Part shown: positions 45,499 to 57,219 of the stretch, in pieces
How the letters are laid out: every line of letters starts with the position of its first letter
Position numbering within the stretch: the first letter of the stretch is position 1
Assembly: GCA_025529335.1 (NCBI GenBank)
Contig: JAMYHX010000026.1
Coordinates: 1-64,000, forward strand
DNA length: 64,000 nt
Direction: 5' to 3'
Origin: Rhizopus sp. PT2906
Taxonomy: Eukaryota; Mucoromycota; Mucoromycetes; Mucorales; Rhizopodaceae
Notes under the pieces: generated by a model
Seen by the model: the letters and a program-made list of their open reading frames with translations, nothing else
Told to the model about the DNA's origin: nothing
Databases searched by the model: none
Translations under genes and position numbers: made by a program

Positions 45499-45849
45499 GA
45501 TTGTAACTACATAAATGATAATACTCTTCCAAGCTTGTAGTTCTAATACGTTGAAGTAAAGAAAAAAGAAAAAGGAAAAGTAACTGCGGATAGTCTTGTC
45601 ATGCTAAATTAACGATCAACAACATTTTTTTATTAATTAATCATGTTTTCTTTAATAGTAAAATGCTTCTCGAATGAAAAAGCACTCCACTTTTAACATA
45701 TTGCACATCTTGCTGTTATACTCAAAATAGTCATCGTTATAAAAGTGATGGATAAGGATACTAAAATAACACACGATAATCATGAATCATCATCTAAACA
45801 CCAGGAACAGTGATTGAAGAAGTAGGAGTAAAGAAGGGAAAGAAGAGGC

Positions 45850-47019
45850 ACAAACCCTAATGCCATCCACATGCTCCATGATGAAATAGCAGTACGTAAT
45901 TCCTACACACGTATGCAGCATGTGTCTGGCTGATATGTTGAAAGTACTGCTCAAAGTCATGTCATTGACGAAGACTATCATTTCTACTGCTGCTTCTCAA
46001 AGTAAGAACGATGTCACGGAAGTTTCTGTTAATATACTCAATAGGAATAACTGCGGCAACTTCTTCCATCATTGGCAGGTTGTGAGTGAGTTTGTCGCCT
46101 CCTTCGATCAAACGCATTCTCATCGATGGACTTACTACAATATATAGTAATCCGCTTTCGGTAGAGTCATCGTTGTTATATCTACCCTTGCTGTTAATGC
46201 TGGAGCTCTCATGGTAACTCAATATCTCATATGCATGACAATAAATGCGTGCGAAGGGATTGCATTGAGAAAGCATAGTTAAAGGATTTTCTATAATCTC
46301 ATTGTCCAAATTCTCATTCCTTTCAGATCGTCTCTGAGCATCATGAAGGACCAAAGATATACCGCTGGGCGTAGGAAGGTACGTTGCCTTCAACTGAAAG
46401 TAGTGACCCTTGACGGCAACAAAGGGCGCCGTGGATCTGAAAGGTGTTTAGTCCACCTCCTACTGTTATTGTTGTTGCTGTTGTTGTTGGCACGATCCTC
46501 AACCGAGACAACGTCACCTCTCAAAGAGGTAAACGCAAAGACAGCGCTGTATTGACGAAGGTTGTCCTTAAAACGACATCCTTGAATGTCTGTACTTGCA
46601 AGCAAGTTCTTCAAATACTGAGGCGGTTCAGGCAAGAGCTGGAACTGGACTGATCCCCGCTTGCAGCATGACTCCCAGGTTGGATTTCTCATCGAAGATA
46701 TCTCTTGTCTTTCATCAATCCAGTGCAGGGCATGACAGTGGAGGCATTCCTTGTCCATGCGTCCAAGGTCTAAAGGACGAAGGCGAGAAAGCTGTGAGAT
46801 ATAGGCAGCAGGAATGGTCTGGGAAGGTTCTACTCTAGGTCTTCCCCTGCGTCTTACCGGGCTGCCTTCCTACTCTTCTTGTTCAACTCTACGTCTGCGC
46901 CGTGTGGCTGCAACTCTTTCTCTGCATGTTTGGCAGGTACGGTAAGCTAATTCAACTGGTAAAGGTGCACGGCAGGATGAACAGTTGGTAGTAAGTGCGG
47001 TAGCGGTATTATTGTTCAT
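45850..47019 (-). mobile_element. Helitron Rep/helicase N-terminal remnant
   Basis: From an ATG at 47019 the minus strand encodes a Helitron-type N-terminus: NCSSCRAPLP and YRTCQTCRERVAATRRRRR, an in-frame TAG at 46870-46872, RLRPLDLGRMDKECLHCHAL, HWIDER, NPTWESCCKRGSVQFQLLPE, PPQYLKNLL and FKDNLRQYSAVFAFTSL. Frames then change in a CAA-rich microsatellite near 46475. They continue as GLNTFQIHGALCCRQGSLLS, then NPFARIYCHAYEIL, RLIEGGDKLTHNLPMMEEVA and NYVLLFHHGACGWH. The order matches the zinc-finger and helitron-like N domain of fungal RepHel proteins. The catalytic Rep motifs and helicase are absent. Several lesions make it non-functional. Confidence 0.82.
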
Positions 47020-47387
47020 TTAATAATGAAAGATCAAGCGTTAGTAAACAGGTCCTAGTGCAATGCTTTTAATAAAGTGCTTTTTTTTTGCATGTACCTA
47101 AAGGCTCTTATTGAAGGTGCAATATGTATTATGAATATAAGAAAATAAGAAAAAAAAAGAGAGTAAAACGGGATCAAGATAAAACAGTGGCAATAAAACA
47201 TGTGTGCTCATGCATGCGTCGCGTGTTCGATCCGTACTTCTGGTAAAAAAAAACAATCCTTTTCTTTATTATTCCGGCTTTTGTGCGGTAAAATGCTTCT
47301 AATTCCAGTATACATATAGTGTTAAGTGTTATTATGATTGATATATGAGTAATATGATAGGGGATATAATAAATAAAGTTGTGTTCC
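47020..47387. other. Spacer between Helitron remnant and PAQR gene
   Basis: AT-rich with T- and A-runs; the 3' UTR of the PAQR gene probably lies at 47240-47387. No Helitron terminus could be recognised with confidence. Confidence 0.4.
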
Positions 47388-48809
47388 TTATTGTTGTTTA
47401 AGAGAACACTGAGCAAATTCTTCACGAAATGAAGCAAATTGAAGGGCTGCCTGATAGTGATACCAGATACCACCACAGACAAATAGATGCCAAAACTGAT
47501 GAGAGTGTCCTAGTTTATCAAACTTGCCTGGCCAAAATCTTTCAGGGAATTGGTTGCCGTAGATGATGACACCAGCGACATAGCAGCCGATTGATTTGAA
47601 GACGGGAGTGAGCCAACCAAAAGTTTGGAAAACGCCACGAATGAGAGACGTATGTATGATGATGATAGCACCTGATGAAGCTAGGGCAATAAAGAAGGCA
47701 ATTCGGAGCCATCGTCTTTCGTGATGGTCAAACCAGGCTTGGAATGGCATACTGACGCCCATGATGGCTAAGGAGGCAGTGGCGGCCATGTAGGCGTTAC
47801 GAATGGCGTCATCGCAGTAGAAAGCATAATATTCACAAAGCATGATACTTGCACAGATAAGAACAGAGATACCTACATAATCTAAGCAGGCGACTTGCTT
47901 GTAGACCTTCAAATTGTTGATCCCTGAGAGCGTATGCCACACGGTAGAGCACATCAAGCATTTGCAAGCGGCAACCAAAAAGATCAAAAAGACAATGCGA
48001 TCACGAATTGGTATTTTTGTCATTAATTCGGAATAGAGCAACTCGTAAATGCCGATGCTGAGCAAGAGGATAAATCCCAATAGATGTGTCCAAATATTAC
48101 CGGTCTCATTGTGTACATAGAATAGTGAATACCAACAGTCAGCAGCAGTATCCAAAAAGCGATAACCGGACAAAATGTACTATAGAATATGTTATTATCA
48201 TGAAACAGAGGGGCTTTGTTTTTCTCTTACCTTATTGTTCTGCCACGGGGCTGGAAGTTCGTCGTACAAGAGTAAACGTTTAGTACCAAAGGTCATGGCA
48301 GCCTTTAATTTATCGATATGTTCATTGGCTGCTCCAGCTACTTCATACAGCTTCTCTTCTACACGTTCTCTCATCTTGTCGGCACGGCCGAGAACATCGG
48401 ATATTTTACCATCAAGTTCCTCCATCTTTAACATGAATGCATCAATGGTGTTCTCCAGCATTTCTTTGTTGCTTAAATTCTCAAGCTCATGGTACTTTTT
48501 AGATAATTCGACCATGACACTGACTAAATCAGGAGGAGTCATGATATTATCATTTTCCAGCAATGATTTACGTTTGGCTTCGAGTGCCTTTTCCCATTCT
48601 TGTCCAAGACTTTCTAATAAACAATAGGCTTTGTTGATTTTTGTTAGGGTGTAATGCTCGCTGGCGACAACAGCATTTTCAAATTGAGATAAACGATACT
48701 TGAACTTCTTCATAAGTGGTTCGAGGTTATCCTTGAAGAAAACCTCGAGGTCTAAATGATCATCATGATGAAGTACACTTCGAGACTGAAGAGTTAATAA
48801 ATTCTCCAT
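47388..48809 (-). CDS. PAQR/hemolysin-III family membrane protein, IZH3-like
   Basis: Exons 48809-48231 and 48179-47388 join to 1371 nt, 456 aa. The first ~190 residues are a soluble coiled-coil-rich extension, as in yeast Izh3. The C-terminal ~260 residues are a seven-helix PAQR core. The family motifs are all present: YSLFYVHNETGNIWTH near the first helix, CSTVWHTLSG, and near the end LGHSHQFWHLFVCGGIWYHY with the paired histidines that bind zinc and are thought to form the hydrolase site. Relatives include yeast IZH proteins (zinc and sterol homeostasis) and adiponectin receptors. Membrane location is clear; the ligand or substrate is not. Confidence 0.9.
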
Positions 48810-50100
48810 TGTTTGTATTATTATTAAATCTTCTTATTGTCTATTATGTCTATTCTGTCTAAAATAAATAAATATAAAAAGAAAAGAAAAGAAAAGGGGA
48901 AGACGGAGAAATTGAAGAAAAAAAAAAAAAAGCAGTAAAAAAAAAAAGAATCTGTATTTATAAGTCAGAGTGTCACGCCTTTTTTTATCAATTACCCAAT
49001 TCATACAAAAGAAGAGAAAAAGGATTGGTTTTTATACATTAAAAATAGCTTTACCAAAGTCAGAAATCGTGGCTCAAAAGAGATACATGCATATCAAACG
49101 AACCATTGCCTGTAAAGAGTAAAGAAACGGAGTATTGGTTTACTCGTGATAAAGAAATCAGTTACCCCAAAGATTGGAGAGTGGAGTATTCGAGATGACT
49201 GATGTTAAAGAAAAGCATTCCATTACACTTTTACTGTGCAAGATTATGATCCTTTTACTAGATCCAAGCTGAAAACCCAGCAAGGGAATACATCTTTTGA
49301 TGTCTGGCCTTATTGTTGGTGGTCATGATTCCATTTCTGCTACAAGTCATAAGTTAGTAGGTGTGTCTGATTGTGGGTATATATTATGCTTGTTTATGCA
49401 ATGTATATATACTATGCATCATTGAAAAAAGAGAGCCTTGGAGTAGATACAAATATCGATTATAGAAAAGAATGGGGTATATGCACTGGAGTCTTTTTCG
49501 GCTTTAGTTGCATGTTTATTGATGCAATCAGAAAACAGTTGGTCCATCACTCATTGTTCATACTGGCATCATGACGGGCGACAGTCGCTTCCGGTTAGAA
49601 ATGTTACCTTGCTATTTGGAATAAACTGGCACACCAAGTTGCATGTATACTGTTTTCTGTATTTAAAATAGTCTGTTGTCAAAAGTGAAGAAGAATTTGA
49701 AAAAGGGTAGTCGGACTTTGGATGTCAGTGCATTGCCTTATCGAGATTAGTTTGATCCCTCAAAAAAGAATGTCTCCAATGTATAGTACGTAATAGAATA
49801 GCAATATATCGTTTATAAGACACTCATTTTTAAGCAGTGATCAAATTGATGTATGGAATGAAATGATGACGACTACCCTAGTTGTTGATATATTTTAAAG
49901 ATCTGACAGATCTTTCAATCGAAACGATTTTCTTCTTCAGCAAACATAATCGCTTTAATCATGCTTCCATGATTGTAGAAACGAATAGATATTTCTTTTT
50001 ATATATAAAACGAGGGTATTTAGAGCGGAGGATGAGGGATAATATGAGTACAGCTAATCATGCACCCAATTAATAATTTTACTTTTCTTGTACTATTATC
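48810..50100. other. Intergenic region, no intact gene
   Basis: A-rich leader of the PAQR gene, then unassigned sequence. Short ORFs at 49371-49574 and 49882-50073 (+) have no motifs. Confidence 0.4.
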
Positions 50101-50117
50101 TGCATTTGCTCGTAACT

Positions 50118-50260
50118 AGATCTCGCAATTGTACGAACGAACAGAGCGTACTGATCATATTCGTCTCTTACAAAACGAAGTAAAGAGGCTTCTATCTTCT
50201 TTGGAATACGAGTTAAAAAGGGAATTTAACAACGCTCACGCCTCGTATGATTTAGCATAG
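50118..50260 (+). pseudogene. Exon-like coiled-coil fragment
   Basis: The frame SQLYERTERTDHIRLLQNEV, KRLLSSLEYELKREFNNAHA, SYDLA ends in TAG near 50260. It is preceded by an AG and followed by MDTKKRREKLTQVKAILDMQ in another frame near 50284-50345. High Lys/Glu/Leu content suggests an old coiled-coil gene that has lost its frame. Not recognised. Confidence 0.35.
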
Positions 50261-50361
50261 AAAGAAATTCATGACTAATCGCTAATGGACACAAAGAAAA
50301 GAAGAGAGAAGCTAACACAAGTGAAAGCAATTCTTGATATGCAACGAGATATCGTACTGTT

Positions 50362-50417
50362 GCCGAAATGAAGGTGAAAGATGTGGTTAATGCTCTCTGA
50401 ACCACGCTTTTTTATTT
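50362..50417 (+). repeat. Short dispersed repeat, copy 1 (second at 59323)
   Basis: About 56 bp from GCCGAAATGAAGG through GTGGTTAATGCTCTC to the CACGCTTT region resemble 59323-59378 with roughly three quarters identity. Both encode a similar peptide (V-V-N-A-L) in the plus frame. Possibly the tail of an old repeated gene. Confidence 0.5.
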
Positions 50418-50868
50418 TACAATAAAATACAAATATTTCTATAAACATTGCCCTTCATAACTTTCTTGATGTGCGCTTCAAGTTTCTCTCTGCTTGAGTT
50501 TATGTTTTGAATGACCATGTACAAGGTTTTCTTTGGGGGCGGATCAAAGTGTCTAGATGAATCATCTGCCACCAAAAGGAAGGTCGTACCGCATCTTTCC
50601 TCTGCATTTCAGTAATCATACGAATATTCTCTCTAAAAGATTAAATGAAGAGGAATCGATAATGAAATACTTGATGTCTTGCAGTTGTCTCCCCTTTTCT
50701 AACAAGGAATAAACCAGATTAAGAACAAGGTTTATGAAAACATCCTCCTTCGGGGATCTTTGGAAAGTTTAACTCGGAAACGTCCTACTTTAGACGACAA
50801 AATAGGAAATAAATAGTCTGTGACTTATCCGAGCATTTCTTTCTCTTTTTTCTTTTTTATTGAAAACC

Positions 50869-51940
50869 ATGAGTCAACTTATTACTGAACTAAGGCCGAT
50901 TGATTTAAGCCTTGCGGAAACAAAACCAGCACTGATAGCTGTCAGTCCTACAGTTTCAATTCAGACGGCTTTGAACCTTATGTCACATAACAAGATCACA
51001 TCCCTCCCGATGTATTCTCACAAGAACACGGATATTGTTAGTATTATCAATCTACTAGATATCTTGCTTTATCTTGTTCAAGGCAAGGAGATTGAAAAGG
51101 AACAACTAAACTTACAGGATCCAGTTGAATCCGTTTTGGGTCTCGATATTGACAGAGAGAGTTATCGGATGCATAAAACTGATCGTTCTGACAGACTTAT
51201 TGAGGTGAGTCAAGATAATTATGATGCATCATTTGACTCATAAGCGATTTACAACTAGACTTTACGTGCATTTGCCTCGGGTAAACATCGTTCACTTGTC
51301 GTTAACTTTAATGATCCTCAAGACAAGTGCTGGCTTCTCTCACAGACAGATATCATCCGACATATTGTCAACCACCCAGATTCAGTCTCCGGTTTACTGG
51401 ATTTAGAAAAGTCAGTTCAAGATCTCACGGTGCTTTCTGAACAGCAGCTCGTCACTGCATCCGATGAAGAAACGGCCTTGAATGTGTATCGATTTATGGC
51501 AAACAAAAATTTCAGTGGATTGCCTGTTGTAGACAAGTAGAGTTCATTTTGAATGTGTTTGTATATAAAAGACTCATTTAAATTGTTAGGCAAGGTCAGT
51601 TTATAGCAGATTTATGCGTGGAAGACTTACCCAATGCCAATTTGGAAACAATCGATCAACTGGCTTTACCTTGTAAAGAGTATGTCAAGGTAAGTTTAAT
51701 TATGCATTTAGAGTAAAGAAAGAAGAACTGAGCGTTATGTAGAAATCATCACATCATTCAACACCTTCGGTTGCAACGCCTGATACTCCATTGAAAAACA
51801 TTTTGGACATTATGATTCAAAAGGATACCCATAGAGTCTGGATTTTGGATTCAAATAATTCTAAAAAAGTAAAGGGCGTCATCACCATGTCAAATATCAT
51901 AGCACTCTTATGTCAGCACGCCCAACCTTCCCTTTTTTAA
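50869..51940 (+). CDS. CBS-domain protein (AMPK-gamma/Sds23-like)
   Basis: Exons 50869-51204, 51259-51536, 51590-51689 and 51743-51940 join to 912 nt, 303 aa. Four CBS-type repeats are suggested: ALIAVSPTVSIQTALNLMSH with ITSLPMY and VSIINLLDILLYLV, then CWLLSQTDIIRHIVNH, then LVTASDEETALNVYRFMANK with FSGLPVVDKQGQFIADL, then PLKNILDIMIQKDTHRVWIL with VKGVITMSNIIALL. Such pairs bind adenine nucleotides. The closest named relatives are Sds23 and AMPK-gamma-type regulators, but the sequence is not a clear Snf4 orthologue. The TAA at 51938-51940 is only 4 bp from the stop codon of the convergent ATP12 gene. Confidence 0.8.
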
Positions 51941-51944
51941 TGGT

Positions 51945-52986
51945 TTATTGATGTTTATGCATAATGGCCACAGCAACTGAACCAAGTGTTTGTCTAATGT
52001 ATTCTCTTTCAACATCGTGACCTAGTAACACACATTTTAGCTACTTCTTTTATATATAAAAAAAAACTCTTACTGTCTTCTACTTCGCCCCATCGTTCCA
52101 TTTGAGCAGTCATCTCGACGTGAGCAGCTCTGGCAGCTGTTTCGACTGTAATACCATTCTTTACCAAAGCAAGACCAATCAAGAAGCTTTTGGAAGACAT
52201 GACAGCCTTCTCAAAGGCGGCCAATTCCAAAGAGTCCATTTGCTCAACAATATTTCTTAATTTCTCTCTTGTCTCCTTTGGCTGAGTCACGGCAAAGATG
52301 GTAGTGGTTGTATCAATTTTGACATCAAATGTTGTTTGAGCCCACTCGATAATAGGCTTCCAGTAGGTATCTTGAAGCTGTGTCAATGCTTCGGGAAACT
52401 CTTCATGATAGCAAATGGCGTCTGTGTCGAGATACTGCATCAATTTGTCAATAACTCCTGTTCTTACAGTCGTGTCTGAAGTACGTGTAGGATCGAAGGT
52501 ATCGAATGCGCGTGCAACAATGGAAGTCTATTTTGAAACGTTCAATCTCTTTTCTTATTTCTATCGTTCATTAGTCCTTACTAGTGGTAGTGAGTGTGCC
52601 TTCAAATTTTGTGTTTGTGAATCCCATTCGGCAGCTGTCAATAATGCCAATTGTCTTTGTTGTTTAGGGAATTGAACAATGTGTTTGCCTGGTGTACGCA
52701 GATTACGATGATCAAGAACAACTGTGACAGATTCTATATTTTTTTTAGAACTTTTTTTTCTATAAAGCGTGTATTTTAGTACCTTGATCTTCCTTGATGC
52801 CAGCTCGTTTCCAGAATCGCTTAAGTGTTCGCTCAGCACCTTTAATGACATTAGCAAAAACAGGGGCAATAAATGTTATAAAAAGTTACGTTGTGCGGCA
52901 GCCTCTGATTCACTTTGACATGCAAAAGGTGTACGGTGAATGTATCGACGAGTGATCTGATTAAAAGGTCTCAGTGCTGACTTCAT
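51945..52986 (-). CDS. ATP12: ATP12, mitochondrial F1-ATPase alpha-subunit assembly chaperone
   Basis: Five exons (52986-52890, 52839-52783, 52733-52582, 52527-52074, 52021-51945) join to 837 nt, 278 aa. The start MKSALRPFNQITRRYIHR is an Arg-rich mitochondrial presequence. The family core follows: AERTLKRFWKRAGI, VTVVLDHRNLRTPGKHIVQF, LALLTAAEWDSQTQ, TSIVARAFD, LDTDAICYHEEFPEAL, YWKPIIEWAQTTFDVKI, LELAAFEKAVMSSKSFLIGL and, in the last exon, REYIRQTLGSVAVAI. ATP12 binds free F1 alpha subunits in the matrix before F1 assembly. Exon structure is all GT-AG. The 3' end meets the CBS gene tail to tail, so their 3' UTRs must overlap. Confidence 0.92.
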
Positions 52987-53895
52987 GATTGTATAAAAAA
53001 TAAAGAAGAGAAAGATCCGCAGGGACAAGGGAAGGGGGGCTCGTTTCAGACTGAACATTGTCCGAACCGAACCTTCTCCCCATTAGGTATTAACAAATAA
53101 GGAAACGCCTTTTTTTCTTGTATGAGTGTATACTTTATCAAAATTAAAACAAACAAAGCATGGAATTACGCTATATTGGATGATCCAACGAAAACAGGTG
53201 CGCACTGAGAGATATAAAAACTATGTTGATTGTTAAACAAAACTAAAGTTGCCTAAAGTAACTCATTCCTGATGATCATATATATACTGACCCTACTTTT
53301 TTAACCCAGTCTTTAGCAAGTCAACCCTATCGTTCTAGGACAAATCAGCCTAGTCCCCGTATTTTATTTGTTTTTATTATCTCTATTGTACTCTTTTTTG
53401 CAGAATGGTTAAAAGGAAAGCAATACAATCGCATCCGGTGACCAGAGATCTTTAACAATTATTGTGTAATCATCTTGATTCTTCAAATAAAACTTGTCTC
53501 TATTATTCCGTCGCTATTAATTGTTTCCATGTCTATTAATTTTTTCTCGACCATGGGTTTTATAACCTTTTATGTTTTTGATATTAACTATTTAAGAATT
53601 AAAAGCATGGATAGAGATTACATTTATTTAATTCTATAAGCATTCTTTCTATACCTTTAAAACTGACACATTTGGATTATAAAGTATACATGATCATCAT
53701 CATGGTTTCATTGTTGCCTGGATGCAGCAAAAGAGTGTTCTCGATAAAAATGGAAATAGGTTGTGATTGGCTTGTTCTAGTGTAACATTTAACCAAACCT
53801 CCTATCTGGAAAGTGAATACAGATTTGCAGATTGAGCCAGAAATTGTTTCTTCTTCTCTCTCTCTTTTTCTTTTTCTTTTTTTTTTGCCTTTAAC
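52987..53895. other. Intergenic region
   Basis: Lies between the ATP12 start (-) and the Sds3-like start (+), so holds both promoters. CT- and T-rich before 53896. No gene seen. Confidence 0.45.
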
Positions 53896-54947
53896 ATGAC
53901 CTCTTCTAATACTCGCAGTAGTCGAACAAAAAAGCCTACTTCTAATAATATAATTGGTGACAAGACAAAAAATATAAAAAAGACCAAGAAACAGTTACGC
54001 TCTAAAAGAGACAATAGCCATCATAATAACACTACTACTCCTGCAGCGAATAATGATAACCAGTTATGATTTCTTGTAATAAATTGAATTAAGCTAATAT
54101 TTGATAATAGATCACAACAAGAAGTATATGATTTAACAAATAAATATATTGATCCCTCAGAACATCCTGATTACAACCGTCTAATGACTGAACTGGAGGA
54201 ATCCAAACAAAAGAAATTAGAAAAGATCAAAATTTGGAGAGATCACGAAAAGACGTCAGTACTCGACTGGTTTACAGCTCAAAAGAAGCAAGCATGGGAC
54301 GACTATTACGTAAGGTCAAATCGAGTTCTTTATTCATACTCATTTTTTGTAGTTTGCTCGTAAAAGAGCAAGGGCTGTACTTATTGAAGAAGTACAGACA
54401 AAGATGCAGAAACTAAGACAGGAGCTTAGCCGATTGAATAAGCAATGTAAGTTTATAAGCTTGCAGTTGATATTTTGATTAATAATATTTGGTATAGCAA
54501 AAACACAGAATCAAGAGCACGACTACCATGACTGGGTTCCACCTGAAAGGCTGCATACAATTGATATCCTTTTTATAAAAATATAACATTATTAATACTA
54601 TACCATTTATATATCCTTAACTGCCATGCTTACGTTCCTTTGTAGACGGAGCAACAAACGAAGAGATCGAAAGAGACCTTACAATTGCTAAGCATCCATA
54701 CAACGGAAATAATACACCCAACCTAGTCTATTCAGACTATGAATCAAGAAGTACAACAGATACTCCAACAGAAGAACCAGAAGTGTCCCTCTCAAGGACA
54801 GAGAACGAACCAGCAAGAAATCATAACAGCCAAGCACCTTATCTTTATAGTAGTAACAGTAACAATAGACCTAATGACAGAAGTGACTGGTGGCCATTTC
54901 ACTCAGCTGCCACTGGTGTCAGTAGTACGACCGCCACTCCCCCCTAA
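53896..54947 (+). CDS. Sds3-like histone-deacetylase-complex protein with a U12 intron
   Basis: Five exons (53896-54062, 54111-54309, 54353-54446, 54498-54563, 54634-54947) join to 840 nt, 279 aa. The N-terminus is basic and Asn/Thr-rich. The middle is a long charged helix: LMTELEESKQKKLEKIKIWR, SVLDWFTAQKKQAWDDYYFA, RKRARAVLIEEVQTKMQKLR, QELSRLNKQ, resembling the coiled-coil of Sds3/BRMS1-family subunits of Sin3-HDAC complexes. DGATNEEIERDLTIA follows, then a Ser/Asn-rich tail. The family call is moderate. Intron 1 uses a GTTATG donor. Intron 4 has no GT donor; it begins ATATCCTTT and ends TTAC, a minor-spliceosome intron. An AG at 54645 in the same frame is a possible alternative acceptor, giving 275 aa. 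Confidence 0.75.
54564..54633 (+). other. U12-type AT-AC intron
   Basis: The 70-nt intron starts ATATCCTTT, the exact minor-spliceosome donor consensus. It carries TCCTTAAC at 54614-54621, the exact U12 branch-site consensus, and ends TTAC 12-13 nt after the branch adenosine. No GT or GC donor in range keeps the frame; AT-AC removal does. Confidence 0.85.
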
Positions 54948-54991
54948 GCTATATTTTATACCATTTTTTCATTGATTTAATATAAATAAAT

Positions 54992-54993
<2 letters not shown>

Positions 54994-55051
<58 letters not shown>
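54994..55051. repeat. (CA)n microsatellite
   Basis: About 29 CA units just after the Sds3-like gene, probably in or near its 3' UTR. Confidence 0.95.
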
Positions 55052-55054
<3 letters not shown>

Positions 55055-57188
55055 TACAAACGCGGTTACTTTTGTATAAAATAAACTATATTGTTTATCT
55101 CTTCACATATGTCCTCCCCTCTCTCTCTCGTTAAACATCTGCTCAGTCCTTTTTAAAACATCATCGTAATCATGCGCCTTTTCTTTTAATGAATGAATCA
55201 CTCAATTAAGATGAAAATGGTATTGATAAACATAATCATCCGATATCACTTTAGGAACTACTTTCGGTATTAACATCTGAAACTAACTTTTTTTGTTCTT
55301 ATTTTTTGATGTCCCCCCTCTTTACACTACTTTCGGATAAACTTTAGATTCCTACTTTATTCTAAACGAATCAGATTCAAGACAAGCATTTTAAACAATG
55401 GCAAACCGACTTGTTGCTGAATACATTTATCTTAAAAAAGTTTCTGCATGCTTCACCGTACTTTGGAGGTTATCATTTTTACATGCCTTAACAATACGAG
55501 GTGATCATTCGCCGCCTCCTTTCTTGAACGAGTCACATGGCGGATTGCGCTTTCCGTCTTCGTCTAGCATTTTTCTACGGGGTTAAGAAATGGAAAAAAA
55601 GGTGGTATGTCAGGGACCTGTGTCTGTATTTGAAAGAAAGCATCCACTATTAATTGAGGGGTAATGTTGAAATACTCATATACATTAATACACTCTATCT
55701 GGAAGCAGTAGCTGTACTGGAAAAAAAAATTGTGTTATCTTTTTGGTAGAAGCAGGTTATTATTGGCTTAAAGGAACTGAAAGTCGATGATTAACATTTT
55801 AGGTTTTTTATTGAAAAAAAAGAATTTATATGAGAAAATATTGTCAGAGATGAGATAGTTGATGGTTTGAATTGTCGCGTAAGTGGCAAAATAATTTATA
55901 AAAAAAGCTAAACTCTTCGTTCACCAAAACTATTCAACATATAGCTTGGATCCATCCTCCACAGGGCGAAAACCTGTTCTAGAATCGTGGAGGGAAAGAA
56001 AAAATGAATAGACTCTTGAGTCCAATAGAGCTGATAATATTGGGGCCAACGTGGACCACGTCAAGTATAGAACGCGATTGCTGTACTGCCTATGGTGAGG
56101 CCATACTCTATACCTATAACGGTCGTTGAGGCCGTACTACCTGCTTGCATGGAAGAGTCTACCACATAATGAATAGCAGAGATGCAACCAGGTCTCTTGG
56201 AGATACTCTATTCGACACTAGGGGTATTGTTCACGAGAAGCCCGATGGAAACACTCCCACAAAAACCCTACTTTTTGTACGTGGATACTACTGATAAGAT
56301 TCACCACGTTACGAAAAGCTCGCTGAAACATTGAGGAGAGTGATCATTATCAAAGGAATATGCGCCAATAGAGTACCAGCTATTCAAAATATGAGAGGTG
56401 AAGAGAAAAAAGGAAAAAAGAAAAAACTCCTGAGCGTCACGGTTGTTTATTTTTAAGCCAATCATCAATCGACTTGATTTAAGTATGACCAAAAAACTTT
56501 CTATTGAAAAAAGACATGTTCTCTGAAACTTTTTTCATTATCACCTTGATGAGGTGGACGTAGGTTATCGCAAGGTGCGATGACCGTACAGTAAAAGCAA
56601 CGCCAAAGGGCAGTTTTTTAAATAAAAGGGCGGATGAAGAAAATTCTTAAAGGGCGACGCTTATTTTTCCAAAAGGAGACCAAATCGATCACTTTCTTGA
56701 AGTTGAGTTGGTCAGTATCAAAATACTTCTACATGGTGCAGATCAGGACCAAACAGCGCGATACTGATCAGAGTCAAAGCAGGCAATGTTGTTTGAAGTA
56801 AAAACAAAATATTCTTATTAGAATAAAAGCAGACGCCGCTGATCAGAATTGTATAGAGTATCATCTGATTAGCATTTATCCAAGAAACACAGACTAGCAA
56901 CTGTCCAAGAGACAGTTTCATAAGGCGGCGACGGCCAGTGAGCGTAGCGAGCCAGGTCAGCTAGTAGCATTATACCTAAATTACTCCTATACCTGTATAC
57001 GGAGATTACCAAGATATTTGATCTCTAGAACTAGTCGTAGACTGAGGAAATTCTTTCTCAATTTGTGCTGCATCAGTCTTTTTTAAAGGCTCAACTTTCT
57101 AAAAGTTGACAACAACGAATGAAGCTATACAATCAACAATCCTTAAAAGTAAGCTAGTATAAGGCTGAGGTAAACTGGTGTGATTCTG

Positions 57189-57219
<31 letters not shown>

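Noticed and set aside
47200..47255. tRNA-like T-arm (GTGTTCGATCCG) in the 3' flank of the PAQR gene
   Set aside because: The T-stem does not pair well and no D-arm, anticodon arm or acceptor stem of the right spacing could be found on either strand.
55926..56000. Possible 5S rRNA or structured RNA in a GC-richer stretch
   Set aside because: No 5S box A or C sequence and no convincing long-range pairing could be recognised.
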